Positions 26,195 to 34,832 of a stretch of 64,000 nt of DNA are shown piece by piece. The translations under genes and the position numbers were made by a program. Where the stretch lies: contig OY762251.1 of the NCBI GenBank assembly GCA_963665395.2, positions 2,170,001-2,234,000 of the forward strand. Direction: 5' to 3'. How positions within the stretch are numbered: the first letter of the stretch is position 1; each line of letters starts with the position of its first letter. The DNA comes from Bin87 sp963665395 (GTDB lineage Bacteria > Chloroflexota > Dehalococcoidia > Lucifugimonadales > UBA3495). The notes below the pieces were generated by a model, which saw only the letters and a program-made list of their open reading frames with translations, made no database searches and was not told where the DNA came from.

Positions 26195-27201
26195 ATGGCG
26201 ACACCTGAATCAGGAAGCGGGGAGCGCGTTGACCTCCGCGAAATCTGCCTCTCGAAGCGTACGATTTCACTCCGTGGCTGGCGAATAACCTGAGCTTGCT
26301 GTGCAAAGCGACAGGGATGAAACTGTCGCTGATTCAGACGGAAGCGAGCGGCAGGGCTGGCTATTTGGACATTTTGGCAAAAGCCGAGGACGACAGCAAA
26401 GTCGCCATCGAGAACCAGTTGGAAGATTCGGACAGCGACCATTTCGCCCGGCTCATCGGCTACGCCGCCGAACACGACGCTCGCACCCTGATTTGGGTCG
26501 CGCCCAGATTCTGGGAGTATCATCTGAAACGGGTCGCCTGGCTGAACGAAATGATGGCAGGCAAAGGCAAAATCCATGCCGTTGCAGTGCGCCTTGTCCC
26601 CGGCGGTGATTTGCGTCCAGCCGGTAGCGATGAAAACACGCCTGGATACCATGCGGAATTTTCCCGGGTGGACAAGGACGAGCCGAAATGGGCGGTTCTG
26701 AAGGAAGGGGCTTTATCGGAAGCCAGACAACGATACTACGATTTCTTTTCGGAATTGCTTGGCGACTTGCGCCGCGCAAGATTCACCGACAAAGGCGACG
26801 TCCGGGTTAGCAACGATCAGGCATTCCCTTCCGGCTTCGCCGGCATCGACTATCACGTCGGTTTCTGGGGCGGCAGCCGCAACCCGGTGTTTTCGATTTA
26901 CCTATGGGTTGCGGCTGAAAACCCGGAGAGTAACAAGGCGATTTTCGATGCGATGCACGGTCAGCATCAGCCGATAATTGAGAGCGAACTTGCTGGAGTA
27001 CAGTGGGACCGGAAAGATAATCAACGTATGTCCTCAGTCTGGATCTCCGTACCCGGCTCGATTGAAGACTCGGAGGAGAGACTCAGCGAAATCAGAGCGT
27101 GGGCGAGCGAGAACACTCCCAAATTCAAGGCGGTCATTCAGCCTTGCCTGGAACAGGTCATAGGTGAATTGCAACTCGACGGCCAGGAGGCGACGCAATG
27201 A
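26195..27201 (+). pseudogene. DUF4268 domain protein with a frameshift near the 5' end
   Basis: ATG 26195 has a good AAGGAG 9 bases upstream and reads MATPESGSGERVDLREI, the normal family start. The frame then runs to a stop near 26291. The expected continuation, EAYDFTPWLANNLSLL, is found in another frame from about 26253, and that frame stays open to 27201. It carries SLIQTEASGRAGYLDILA, VAIENQLEDSDSDHFARL and TLIWVAP (a restriction-endonuclease-like core), then a C-terminal DUF4268 domain (YYDFFSELLGDL...). A one-base loss near 26250 explains this; a sequencing error cannot be excluded. A shorter product from ATG 26296 is possible but would lack the first strands. Confidence 0.75.
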
Positions 27202-27587
27202 AACTCACCGACCTGATCGCCGCCGCACCCTGGCGCGAGGCCGTAACCTTCCGCGAGACGTGGCCCCACGAGTACGTCCTGCTGCAAAAGGACGGCGAGC
27301 GCCAGCTCATGCGCACCGTGTGGCAGCGGATGCGCGACGGCGAAGCCTTCAACGGCTATTTCTTCAGCCGGCCCACCATCTATCTATTCATCGGCGACTA
27401 TAAATACTGGTTCATGTCGTCATTGGACACCATCAACGCTCTGCTGGCGGACGAAGAACACAATAACGAGGTGGTGCTCAACCGCGCTCGCTTGTATCGT
27501 GACCGCCGCGACTTTATCATTCAGCACGGCGACACCGGGATGCGTGAGGACTACCCGGCTAACCCGCCCCATCAACCCGAGGAGTGA
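27198..27587 (+). CDS. Hypothetical protein paired with the DUF4268 gene
   Basis: A 129-residue protein without a recognised family. It overlaps the DUF4268 frame by 4 bases (ATGA), so it is likely a functional partner. It is rich in aromatic residues (WPHEYVLL, NGYFFSRPTIYLFIGDYKYWFM) and has a charged, proline-rich C-terminus. No membrane segment or signal peptide is seen. Its own frame is intact although the partner is broken. Confidence 0.6.
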   Translation: MKLTDLIAAAPWREAVTFRETWPHEYVLLQKDGERQLMRTVWQRMRDGEAFNGYFFSRPTIYLFIGDYKYWFMSSLDTINALLADEEHNNEVVLNRARLYRDRRDFIIQHGDTGMREDYPANPPHQPEE

Positions 27588-27592
27588 AAACA

Positions 27593-27988
27593 ATGACAAC
27601 CACCCAACAGCAAACCGGCCTCAAGCCCTACGTGGTGCATACCGTGGGCGACGCTTCCGAAACCATCCAGACCCCCGGCATGGTGCGCCAGCCGGCCATC
27701 GTCCCCGGCAAGGGCGACACCACCAAGATCTGGATGGGCAAGGTCACCGCCGCGCCCCGCGAAAAGGGGCCGCCGCACACCCATCTCGAAGCCGAAACCG
27801 CCGCCTACGTCCTGCGGGGACACGTCCGGGTCTATTTCGGCGAGAACTTCGAGGAGTGGATCGAAGCCGGCCCCGGCGACTTCATCTTCGTCCCGGCCAA
27901 CACCCCGCACATCGAGGAGAACCCCTACGATGAAGAGCAGGAAGGCATCCTCTGCCGCGCGCCGGACAACTTGGTGGTGAACCTGTAG
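27593..27988 (+). CDS. Cupin domain protein
   Basis: About 131 residues with a canonical cupin core. Motif 1 contains PPHTHLEAETAAYVLRGHVRVYFG (here split by family spacing) with two histidines and a glutamate as likely metal ligands. Motif 2 is GPGDFIFVPANTPHIEEN with the third histidine. The start is ATG 27593 with GAGGAG upstream at the end of the preceding gene; an in-frame GTG lies at 27584. Unlike the cupin at 19720, this one has a full metal site, so an enzymatic or sensing role is plausible. The substrate is unknown. Confidence 0.82.
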   Translation: MTTTQQQTGLKPYVVHTVGDASETIQTPGMVRQPAIVPGKGDTTKIWMGKVTAAPREKGPPHTHLEAETAAYVLRGHVRVYFGENFEEWIEAGPGDFIFVPANTPHIEENPYDEEQEGILCRAPDNLVVNL

Positions 27989-28000
27989 CCGTCTCGCGCC

Positions 28001-28022
28001 GGGGCGACCGGCCGGTCGCCCC
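28001..28022. repeat. 22-base perfect palindrome of the GGGGCGA family
   Basis: GGGGCGACCGG is followed directly by CCGGTCGCCCC and then CTACC. It shares the outer GGGGCGA/TCGCCCC(TAC) arms with the 28-base palindromes at 9184 and 46824 but has a different centre. Confidence 0.85.
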
Positions 28023-28138
28023 TACCGGCATTTGACCGCCGTTGCGATTTGTTGAATAATCGTCCCGCCGCCGGCCTGAGCCGCTAACCATGGCAGACGG
28101 CGGACGCATCAATTGGAACCACGAGGAGGAACCCCCTA

Positions 28139-28345
28139 ATGGCAGACGTGAAAGTCGAAATCCGGACCAACGGCCCCCTGCGGGTCACCGGCGAGATTGA
28201 GATTGTTGACCAGAGCGGCAACAACTACACCATCCCCGAAGGACAGTGGGTTACATTCTGCCGCTGCGGCCAGTCCAGCAACAAGCCCTTCTGCGACGGC
28301 ACCCATCGGGACGCCGGATTTGAGGCCGCCAGCGAAGCCCGTTAA
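28139..28345 (+). CDS. CDGSH iron-sulfur domain protein
   Basis: A 68-residue protein with the exact CDGSH signature: Cys41-x-Cys43-x2-Ser46-x3-Pro50-x-Cys52-Asp-Gly-Thr-His56. The 3Cys-1His set binds a redox-active, pH-labile 2Fe-2S cluster. This small soluble type has a single domain and no membrane anchor. The start is ATG 28139 after GAGGAGGAA. It stands alone between two palindromic repeats. Electron-transfer or cluster-transfer roles are known for the family; the partner here is unknown. Confidence 0.92.
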   Translation: MADVKVEIRTNGPLRVTGEIEIVDQSGNNYTIPEGQWVTFCRCGQSSNKPFCDGTHRDAGFEAASEAR

Positions 28346-28399
28346 TCCGAAAGGGGAACGGCGGTCCCTGAACCGGCCGTTTGCAGGGAATATCGTCTG

Positions 28400-28422
28400 G
28401 GGGCGGGTTTGAAACCCGCCCC
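28400..28422. repeat. Palindromic repeat GGGGCGGGTTT / AAACCCGCCCC
   Basis: Perfect 11-base arms around a single central base, downstream of the CDGSH gene. Its architecture is like the other GGGGC palindromes. Confidence 0.8.
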
Positions 28423-28486
28423 ACAGTTATATTGGGTTCAAAACGGATATAATCTGCGTCAACTGGATTTACAAAGGAGCTGCACC

Positions 28487-29287
28487 ATGGCAACCACCAC
28501 ACCGGCCCGCGCGGCCGCCGAATTCATATTCGAGAGCTACCGCAAGGTGCAGCCGTTCGAGCGCCTGCCGGCTGACCTGTTCCCCAAAACGCTGGACGAG
28601 GCCTATGCCATCCAGCTGGAACTCCACTGTATGCTGTCTTCCCTGTGGGGGCCTTTGTCCGGTTACAAGCTGGCCTACACCACGCCGGTCATGCAGGAAC
28701 GGGCCGGCCTGGACCATCCGGTGCTGGGCGGCGTATTCCAGAAGACCATCCACCGCTCCCCGGTGGTGCTCAACTTCACTGAGTACGTGAACCTGGGCGT
28801 CGAGCTGGAAGTCGGGGTCACGCTAGGCAAGGACCTGCCGGCGTCCGGCGCGCCCTACACCCGGGAAACCGTCGCTGACGCCGTGGCCGAAGTGGCCACC
28901 GCCTTTGAAATCGTGGACATCCGCACGCCCGACGATCTCACCACCGAAGAGCGCACGCTGCTGAGCGTCGCCGTCAACATCCTCAACTCCGGCGTGGTGC
29001 TGGGCGACCCGGTCACCGACTGGCAGAGCCTGGACCTGGTCAACTGCCACGGCGTAATGCAGATCAACCACGAGCAGGTGGGCGAGGGCTACGGCCGGGA
29101 CGTGATGGGTCATCCCTTCGAGCCGCTGGTGTGGCTGGCCAACGAGCTATCCGCCCGCAACCATCCGCTGAAGGCCGGCGATACGGTGATAACGGGCAGC
29201 CTGGTGCCGCCGACGCCCCTGGGCTTCGCCTCCGAAGCCCGCATCTCCATCGAGGGCCTGGGCGAGGCCATCGTGGTCTGCGCCTAA
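28487..29287 (+). CDS. 2-keto-4-pentenoate hydratase / fumarylacetoacetase-like family protein
   Basis: A 266-residue protein of the MhpD/2-oxo-hexenedioate decarboxylase branch of the FAH superfamily. Features are GYKLAYTTPVMQ, the acidic metal-binding motif VELEVGVTLGKDL (Glu-x-Glu), FEIVDIRT, and the C-terminal LKAGDTVITGSLVPPTPL. Such enzymes act on 2-keto-enoates during meta-cleavage of aromatics. ATG 28487 has AAAGGAG upstream and a TATAAT at 28448-28453. It is convergent with rsmI and overlaps it by 4 bases. Confidence 0.85.
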   Translation: MATTTPARAAAEFIFESYRKVQPFERLPADLFPKTLDEAYAIQLELHCMLSSLWGPLSGYKLAYTTPVMQERAGLDHPVLGGVFQKTIHRSPVVLNFTEYVNLGVELEVGVTLGKDLPASGAPYTRETVADAVAEVATAFEIVDIRTPDDLTTEERTLLSVAVNILNSGVVLGDPVTDWQSLDLVNCHGVMQINHEQVGEGYGRDVMGHPFEPLVWLANELSARNHPLKAGDTVITGSLVPPTPLGFASEARISIEGLGEAIVVCA

Positions 29288-30132
29288 TCCGGCGACGGTC
29301 GATCCGCGGTTTCAACCCACAGGCCATAGACCACACGGCGCGGCAGCCCGGTAGCGGCCATCACCTCCGCCACCGCGTCGCGCCCGCGCATTGCGGCGGC
29401 GCGGCGTTCTGCCAGGCTTTGGCGGGCCGCCAGCAGGGTGTCCTCGGAATTGGCGCTGCCGTCCGGTTGCGGCTCGGTAGGCCCGATGACGATGGTGAAT
29501 TCGCCCCGCGGCTCCGTAAAATAGATCAACGCCTCTGAGGCTTTGCCCCGCCACACTTCTTCGTGCAGCTTGGTGAGTTCCCGGCATACTGTCAACGTCG
29601 GGTCGCCTAGGGCGTCGGCAACATCGCTCAGCATGGCCCGCAGCCGGTGCGGCGCCTCGAACAGCGCCAGCGTCTGCCCCAGCCGCGCCGCTTCGGTCAG
29701 CGTCGCTACGCGGTCGGCGCGGCGACGAGGCAGGAAGCCGAGAAAAACGAAACGGTCAGCGGGGAAGCCGGCCACCGCCAGCGCCGCCGTAACCGCCGAA
29801 ACGCCGGGGATGCTGACCACCTCATAACCGGCATCCGCGATTGCGGCCACCAAACCGGCGCCGGGGTCGCTGACGGCGGGCGAACCGGCGTCGGTAACCA
29901 GCGCAACGTCGCCGTCATCCAGCGCATCCAGCAAACGGGGTAGCTGCCGCCGCCAGTTGTGTTCGTGGCAACTGAGCAACCGCGGCCTGGCGTCCAGATG
30001 CGCCAGCAACCGCCGCGTAACCCGCGTATCCTCGGCGGCCACCAGCGGCACCGACGCCAGAATCCGCGCCGCCCGCACGGTAATGTCCTCCAGGTTGCCT
30101 ATCGGCGTACCGATTACGTATAAAACCCCCAT
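29284..30132 (-). CDS. rsmI: 16S rRNA (cytidine1402-2'-O)-methyltransferase
   Basis: A 282-residue SAM-dependent tetrapyrrole-methylase-fold enzyme that methylates the ribose of C1402 in 16S rRNA. The start at ATG 30132 gives the family N-terminus GVLYVIGTPIGNLEDIT. The motifs AEDTRVTRRLLAHL, VALVTDAGSPAVSDPG and SIPGVSAVTAALAVAGFP are all present. The frame is open 18 codons further upstream, but those residues are not family-like. It is the housekeeping gene of this stretch. Confidence 0.95.
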   Translation of the reverse strand: MGVLYVIGTPIGNLEDITVRAARILASVPLVAAEDTRVTRRLLAHLDARPRLLSCHEHNWRRQLPRLLDALDDGDVALVTDAGSPAVSDPGAGLVAAIADAGYEVVSIPGVSAVTAALAVAGFPADRFVFLGFLPRRRADRVATLTEAARLGQTLALFEAPHRLRAMLSDVADALGDPTLTVCRELTKLHEEVWRGKASEALIYFTEPRGEFTIVIGPTEPQPDGSANSEDTLLAARQSLAERRAAAMRGRDAVAEVMAATGLPRRVVYGLWVETADRPSPD

Positions 30133-30200
30133 GACAGCAGTATAATTAATGCCGTTTTGCCGGCAACTCCAGATACCCGGTCGCAAGGACGTGAAACCGT

Positions 30201-32510
30201 ATGACCAAACACCGCCTCGCGCCCATTCTCGCCATCGTCATCCTTGCCGCCCTGGTGGCCTGGTTCCCGGCGACGGCCATGGCCCAGACGCCGGCGGCGG
30301 CCGGCCCGTCCAACCTGACCGCCGTCAGCGGCCCCGGCGTCGGCGAAGTGAGCCTGACCTGGACGCCGGCGGCCAACGCCGCGGCCCATTGGGTGTGGTC
30401 GGTGCGGCCCGACGGCCAGGATAGCCGGTGGCACCGGGCGGAAGCCGCGGGTTCCGCCGTCATTGACGGCTTGGAACCCGGCGGGGAGTATTGGTTTGTC
30501 GTCATCGCCAGCCGGGGCGCGCCGGCCGTAGGCCCGCCCCGTTGGAGCGGGTTCAGCAATTGGTTCAAGGCCGTCGCCCTGGCGCCACCCCCGCCGCCGC
30601 GACTGGACGCCGCCGGCGGGCTGACCGCCGCGCCCGGCCCCAACCCCGGCGAGGTGTCCCTACGCTGGACTCCGGCCGTCAATGCCACGGCGCATTGGGT
30701 GTGGTCGGTGCAGGCCGACGGTACGGATAACCAGTGGCATTACGTCGCCCCCGGTTCGGCCACCATCGGCGGCCTGGCGGTGGGAGTTGAATACAACTTC
30801 GCCGTCATCTCCGCTTACGCGCAGCCCGACGGCCGGCCCGTCCGCTGGTCCAACTTCAGCAACTGGGTAACGGTCATGCCGCAGCCCGCGTCGCCCCCTT
30901 CGGTCACCGTCACCGAAGCCACCAGCCGCATTGCCGCCGGCGGCAAGCACACCTGTATGCTGCAAGCCGACGGAACCGCCGCCTGCTGGGGCGCCAACGG
31001 CGACGCCGACCAGGGGCAGGCCGACCCGCCGGCCGGCGTGGTTTTCACCGCCATCACCGCCGGCTACGCGCACACCTGCGCCCTCGCCGCCGCCGGCAAC
31101 GCGCAATGCTGGGGCGACAACTCGGCCGGCCAGTCCGCTGCGCCGGCCGGCATGACGTTCTCCCACATCGACGCCGGCCGCGCCCACACCTGCGCCATCC
31201 GCGCCGACAATGGCACGGCCCAATGCTGGGGCAGCAACGAGCACGGCCAGCGCAATGCCCCCGCCGGCGTGTCCTTCACCGCGATAACCGCCGGCGGCGA
31301 CCACAGCTGCGGCCTCCGCGCCGACGGGCGGGTCCAGTGCTGGGGCGACAACTACTACCGCCAGTCCACGCCGCCCGACACGCGATTCTACGCCGTCAGC
31401 GCGGGCAAGTGGCACACCTGCGGCATCAAGCGGGACGGCAGCATCGCCTGCTGGGGCGCAAACCCGGACGGGCAGGCGCCGGCAGAGGTGGAGGGTTCTT
31501 ACCAGGCCGTCAGTGCGGGCGATAAAGTTACGTGCGCGGTATGGGCAGATGGTGTGTTAGGAGAAAATCGCGTGGGGCAATGTTGGGGACGTGCCTATCG
31601 GGATGGCGAAAACATAACCGCGGTCAGTGCAGGCGATGAGCACGCTTGTTGGATAAAATCGGATGGCACAGTCGATTGCTTCGGTAGCAACCATTGGGGG
31701 CAGGCGACAAAGCCCTCCACTGATACGTACATCTCTGTTAGTGCCGGCGATTCTAGCACGTGCGGAGTCAAAATGGACGAGACCGTTGTTTGTTGGGGTG
31801 GTAGTTACAACGGTGCCTCTCCTCCCGCAGGTTCCTTCCAGTCAGTCAGCGTTGAAGCGGGTCACGCTTGCGGAGTACGGACAGATGGCACCGTGTCCTG
31901 TTGGGGAAACAACGATTATGGTAAGGCGTTCCCGCCGCGCGGTTCTTTCAAAACCGTTAGTTCCGGCAGGTCGCACACCTGCGGAGTGCGGACAGACGGA
32001 AATGTGGATTGCTGGGGTGGTAACTACAACGGGCAAGCCACTTCACCGGAAGGTTCGTTCCAATCGGTCAGCGCTGGCAGTGGTAATGGTAGTGGTGGAC
32101 ATACCTGTGGAGTGCGCACGGATGGAGCTATGGCTTGCTGGGGTGATAACTACAACGGGCAAGCCACTTCACCGGAAGGTTCGTTCCAAACGGTCAGCGC
32201 CGGCTTTTGGTACACCTGCGGAGTGCGGACGAACAGTGTTATCGATTGTTGGGGTTACAATTGGAGTGGTCAATCCACGTCGCCGGATGGAACATTCCTG
32301 TCGGTCAGCGCCGGCAGGGTTCATACTTGCGGGGTGCAGACGGACGGAACTGTGGTGTGTTGGGGTTACGACGACCAGGGAAGTGCTACGCCGCCGGAAA
32401 GCACATTCCTGTCGGTCAGCGTCGGTGATGACCACACTTGCGGGGTGCGGGCGGATAGGCGGGTGGTTTGCTGGGGCAACAATGAATACGGGCAGGCTGC
32501 GCCGCCGTGA
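30201..32510 (+). CDS. Secreted protein with two fibronectin-III-like domains and 14 RCC1-like repeats
   Basis: 769 residues. A cleavable signal peptide (about 1-29, ending AMAQ) is followed by two FnIII-like domains (about 33-125 and 135-235; both contain AHWVWSVxxDG and WSxFSNW). Then come 14 repeats of about 37 residues with consensus SVSAGxxHTCGVRTDGxVxCWGxNxxGQ, each with two cysteines (HTCG and CWG). Fourteen repeats fit two seven-bladed RCC1/BLIP-II-type propellers. Repeats 10-12 are nearly identical at DNA level and the 3' half is visibly more A/T-rich. The role is unknown; extracellular binding is likely. Only 22 bases separate it from the next gene. Confidence 0.85.
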   Translation: MTKHRLAPILAIVILAALVAWFPATAMAQTPAAAGPSNLTAVSGPGVGEVSLTWTPAANAAAHWVWSVRPDGQDSRWHRAEAAGSAVIDGLEPGGEYWFVVIASRGAPAVGPPRWSGFSNWFKAVALAPPPPPRLDAAGGLTAAPGPNPGEVSLRWTPAVNATAHWVWSVQADGTDNQWHYVAPGSATIGGLAVGVEYNFAVISAYAQPDGRPVRWSNFSNWVTVMPQPASPPSVTVTEATSRIAAGGKHTCMLQADGTAACWGANGDADQGQADPPAGVVFTAITAGYAHTCALAAAGNAQCWGDNSAGQSAAPAGMTFSHIDAGRAHTCAIRADNGTAQCWGSNEHGQRNAPAGVSFTAITAGGDHSCGLRADGRVQCWGDNYYRQSTPPDTRFYAVSAGKWHTCGIKRDGSIACWGANPDGQAPAEVEGSYQAVSAGDKVTCAVWADGVLGENRVGQCWGRAYRDGENITAVSAGDEHACWIKSDGTVDCFGSNHWGQATKPSTDTYISVSAGDSSTCGVKMDETVVCWGGSYNGASPPAGSFQSVSVEAGHACGVRTDGTVSCWGNNDYGKAFPPRGSFKTVSSGRSHTCGVRTDGNVDCWGGNYNGQATSPEGSFQSVSAGSGNGSGGHTCGVRTDGAMACWGDNYNGQATSPEGSFQTVSAGFWYTCGVRTNSVIDCWGYNWSGQSTSPDGTFLSVSAGRVHTCGVQTDGTVVCWGYDDQGSATPPESTFLSVSVGDDHTCGVRADRRVVCWGNNEYGQAAPP

Positions 32511-32531
32511 CACGAAAGGAGGATGATTGCG

Positions 32532-33497
32532 ATGTCCATGGCCATGAAACCTATGAGAGAGTGCCCGATTTGGCCGGGTTACCCGGCGAATATAAAATTG
32601 CTGGGTTCGGAAGGGAACCTCCGAATTGAATCACCTCGATCTGGAGGCGAGTACGAAGTCAGCACCTCGGCCAGGGACTCGATTGATATCTTGGACGACG
32701 CAGCACGAGCGCGTCTAACCACATGGCTAGTTGACCAGCGCTCGCAGGGAGTTGGCTCACCGAAGGTGACGATGGGTGTTGTTGAATACGCCAAAACCAA
32801 ACGTTCACTGCATCCTTGGGAACGTGCCGAACGATTGCTACGGTTCCTAGCTGAGCGCATGAATACAATCGGAGACAATGTACGTATTGGTCGAAACGAC
32901 CTGGAACCATATGTATGGTCAGAGTCAACCGACCTGAACGAAATTTTTTACCTGTTCGGCTACCTAGCGGATAAGGGGTGGACCGACAGTATGTTCTATG
33001 CGGACGGGGGCTTTTCAGGGCGTGTCACGATTGACGGCTATGCCAAGCTCGCAGAACAAGAATCTAGTCCAGTTCCTTCGCAAGCTTTTGTCGCAATGTG
33101 GTTCGACGAAAGTATGAAGGAACTCTACGAGAACGGTATCGCCCCGGGGATTACAACAGCTGGGTATGAGCCGCTGGTAATAAGCCGGAAACCTGACGTC
33201 AGCAAAATCGACGACGAAATCATTGCGGAGATACGGCGTTCCAGATTCTTGGTGGCAGACGTCACTCACGGGAAAGATGGTGCGCGCGGCGGCGTATATT
33301 TTGAAGCCGGGTTTGCCATGGGGTTGGGCATACCTGTGATTTTCACGTGCCGCAATGATATGGTGGACAAGTTACACTTTGACACGCGACAGTACGCCCA
33401 TATCGTTTGGGAGACTCCCGAAGGGCTACGCGACGACTTGAAAAACCGGATTTTGGCCCGCATCGGAGAAGGCCCCAGCGATAATCCTGCTGAATAA
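32532..33497 (+). CDS. Protein with C-terminal nucleoside 2-deoxyribosyltransferase-like (TIR-like) domain
   Basis: About 321 residues. The C-terminal 140 have QAFVAMWFDESMKELYENGI, IDDEIIAEIRRSRFLVADVT and GGVYFEAGFAMGLGIPVI, the pattern of nucleoside-deoxyribosyltransferase-like domains with a likely catalytic Glu in YFEAG. The N-terminus (ECPIWPGYPA, ESPRSGGEY) looks like a zinc ribbon CPxC...CPxCG that has lost two cysteines. The middle part is helical and unassigned. The start at ATG 32532 gives the AAAGGAGG site a spacing of 9; ATG 32523 directly abuts it. Related domains serve as nucleotide- or NAD-processing effectors in bacterial immunity, so a defence role is possible but unproven. 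Confidence 0.7.
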   Translation: MSMAMKPMRECPIWPGYPANIKLLGSEGNLRIESPRSGGEYEVSTSARDSIDILDDAARARLTTWLVDQRSQGVGSPKVTMGVVEYAKTKRSLHPWERAERLLRFLAERMNTIGDNVRIGRNDLEPYVWSESTDLNEIFYLFGYLADKGWTDSMFYADGGFSGRVTIDGYAKLAEQESSPVPSQAFVAMWFDESMKELYENGIAPGITTAGYEPLVISRKPDVSKIDDEIIAEIRRSRFLVADVTHGKDGARGGVYFEAGFAMGLGIPVIFTCRNDMVDKLHFDTRQYAHIVWETPEGLRDDLKNRILARIGEGPSDNPAE

Positions 33498-33498
33498 T

Positions 33499-34191
33499 TT
33501 ACGGCGCAACCGCTCGTGCGACGCTGTTCTCCAGCAGTCTCAAAATTGCAAGGTACCGCCCCACCTGCGCCGCATCCCGAAAGCGGAGGCGGTCGCCGTC
33601 GCAGGCCAGGCTGCAAACCGCGTCGTTGTCCGCCAGCGTTTGGAGGAAGGTGCGCACGGCGGCCAGGACGCGGGGGTGCGCCGTTCCAATAGCGTCGCAA
33701 GTATCATCCACGTCGGTCGATCCCGCCGCTTGCAGCAGCGCGAGAACCTGCCGGATGCCGCGCTCGGTTGGAGACGGATCAGGGCCGTCCGGGGGGTTGG
33801 CTTCCTCAAGGTGAAAGCCGAAGGAGCGGGCGTCCGCGGTGCTGACCAGCAGGCGGTAAGCGTCGCGGTTGGGGATGGGGCCTTGATCGGGCAGGCATCC
33901 CGCCAGGCTGGCGCCGGCGGCGGCCACGGCGTCGCCGAACTGTTCCAGGGCTTTGAGGGCCAAGGCGGGGTCAACGCTGCGGCGTCCTTGCGCCGGGTCA
34001 GCGTCAAAGGTAAGGAGAGCGGTGGCCGGCCAGCGAGCCGGCGGCGTGAAACCGGCGAGTTTGGCGACAAGCTTCTCCCGCTCGGATTCCAGGCTCATCC
34101 GGTCAATCACCGCTTCCTTCGGTGTCATGGCCAGGAACTGGTCCAGTTGGCCGATGCCGGAGCGGAGCCATTCGTATTCCTGTCGGTCCAT
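33499..34191 (-). CDS. Hypothetical protein, last gene of four-gene operon
   Basis: A 230-residue protein of no recognised family. The N-terminal 60 residues are helical and charged (GQLDQFLAMTPKEAVIDRM, SLESEREKLVAKLAG). The centre contains LLVSTADARSFGFHLEE and the C-terminus is helical. It starts 11 bases downstream of a nucleotidyltransferase-like gene, so the two form a probable functional pair. It is convergent with the deoxyribosyltransferase-like gene and leaves a single base between the stop codons. Confidence 0.55.
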   Translation of the reverse strand: MDRQEYEWLRSGIGQLDQFLAMTPKEAVIDRMSLESEREKLVAKLAGFTPPARWPATALLTFDADPAQGRRSVDPALALKALEQFGDAVAAAGASLAGCLPDQGPIPNRDAYRLLVSTADARSFGFHLEEANPPDGPDPSPTERGIRQVLALLQAAGSTDVDDTCDAIGTAHPRVLAAVRTFLQTLADNDAVCSLACDGDRLRFRDAAQVGRYLAILRLLENSVARAVAP

Positions 34192-34202
34192 CCTACCGCC
34201 TC

Positions 34203-34832
34203 CTATTCATCTGCCGGCTCCTGGTTCAGCGCAATGCGGGCAACCGCGTCCTCATGGTCAGACAGGTCGAGCTCCAGATAACCTTTCCACCGCCATTCAT
34301 CCCTGTCCTCATCCTCTTGGCGCGTATGTGACCATAAGTTGTTGAAGAAAGCAAACCGAGTCGCCATATAGCGCATATCATTATTGTCCAGAACCATAAA
34401 GAGCGCGTCAGTGCGATACCGGTTTCTGTTGTTGTCGCGGTCCAAAAGCTCCGGAAAATCCCGAGCGAAACTTGCCGGTGTATGGCCACCCGGCAGGTGA
34501 AAGAACGTCACCACGTCGATGTCGCGCGGTTCCCGGTTGGCGATTCGCGTTATATCGGTAACGAAACTGCCGTTCACCCACTGGAACCCTCGCGTCAAGC
34601 CGGCCTGATGTAATGCGGCGCGGAAGTTCAACAGCCCAGCAAGCAATTCACGCCGGGCCGCCGTATCCCCGAAACGTTGCACCATGGCGGTCAGCGAAAC
34701 CCGGTACGGAGATCGATTGCTCAGCATCCCCGCCGCGTCAAGATACGGTGGCAACAAGCCCCGGCTATCCCACTCGGGGATAGGGTTAAGATTGGCAACC
34801 AATTCTCGAAGGTTCTCCCACGGGTAGCGCAA
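34203..34832 (-). CDS. Nucleotidyltransferase-like protein (Pol-beta superfamily motif)
   Basis: A 209-residue protein. The segment WVNGSFVTD...REPRDIDVVTFF fits the Pol-beta nucleotidyltransferase pattern hG-S-x(n)-D-h-D, with the GS pair about 16 residues before the DID aspartates. A third acidic residue may lie in DALFMVLDNNDMRY. The N-terminal helix region (residues 1-80) is unassigned. It resembles DUF6932-type proteins as remembered, but this needs a profile search. Such enzymes transfer nucleotides to proteins or RNA and often form toxin-antitoxin-like pairs with a helical partner. It abuts the stop of the preceding gene with no gap. Confidence 0.62.
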   Translation of the reverse strand: MRYPWENLRELVANLNPIPEWDSRGLLPPYLDAAGMLSNRSPYRVSLTAMVQRFGDTAARRELLAGLLNFRAALHQAGLTRGFQWVNGSFVTDITRIANREPRDIDVVTFFHLPGGHTPASFARDFPELLDRDNNRNRYRTDALFMVLDNNDMRYMATRFAFFNNLWSHTRQEDEDRDEWRWKGYLELDLSDHEDAVARIALNQEPADE

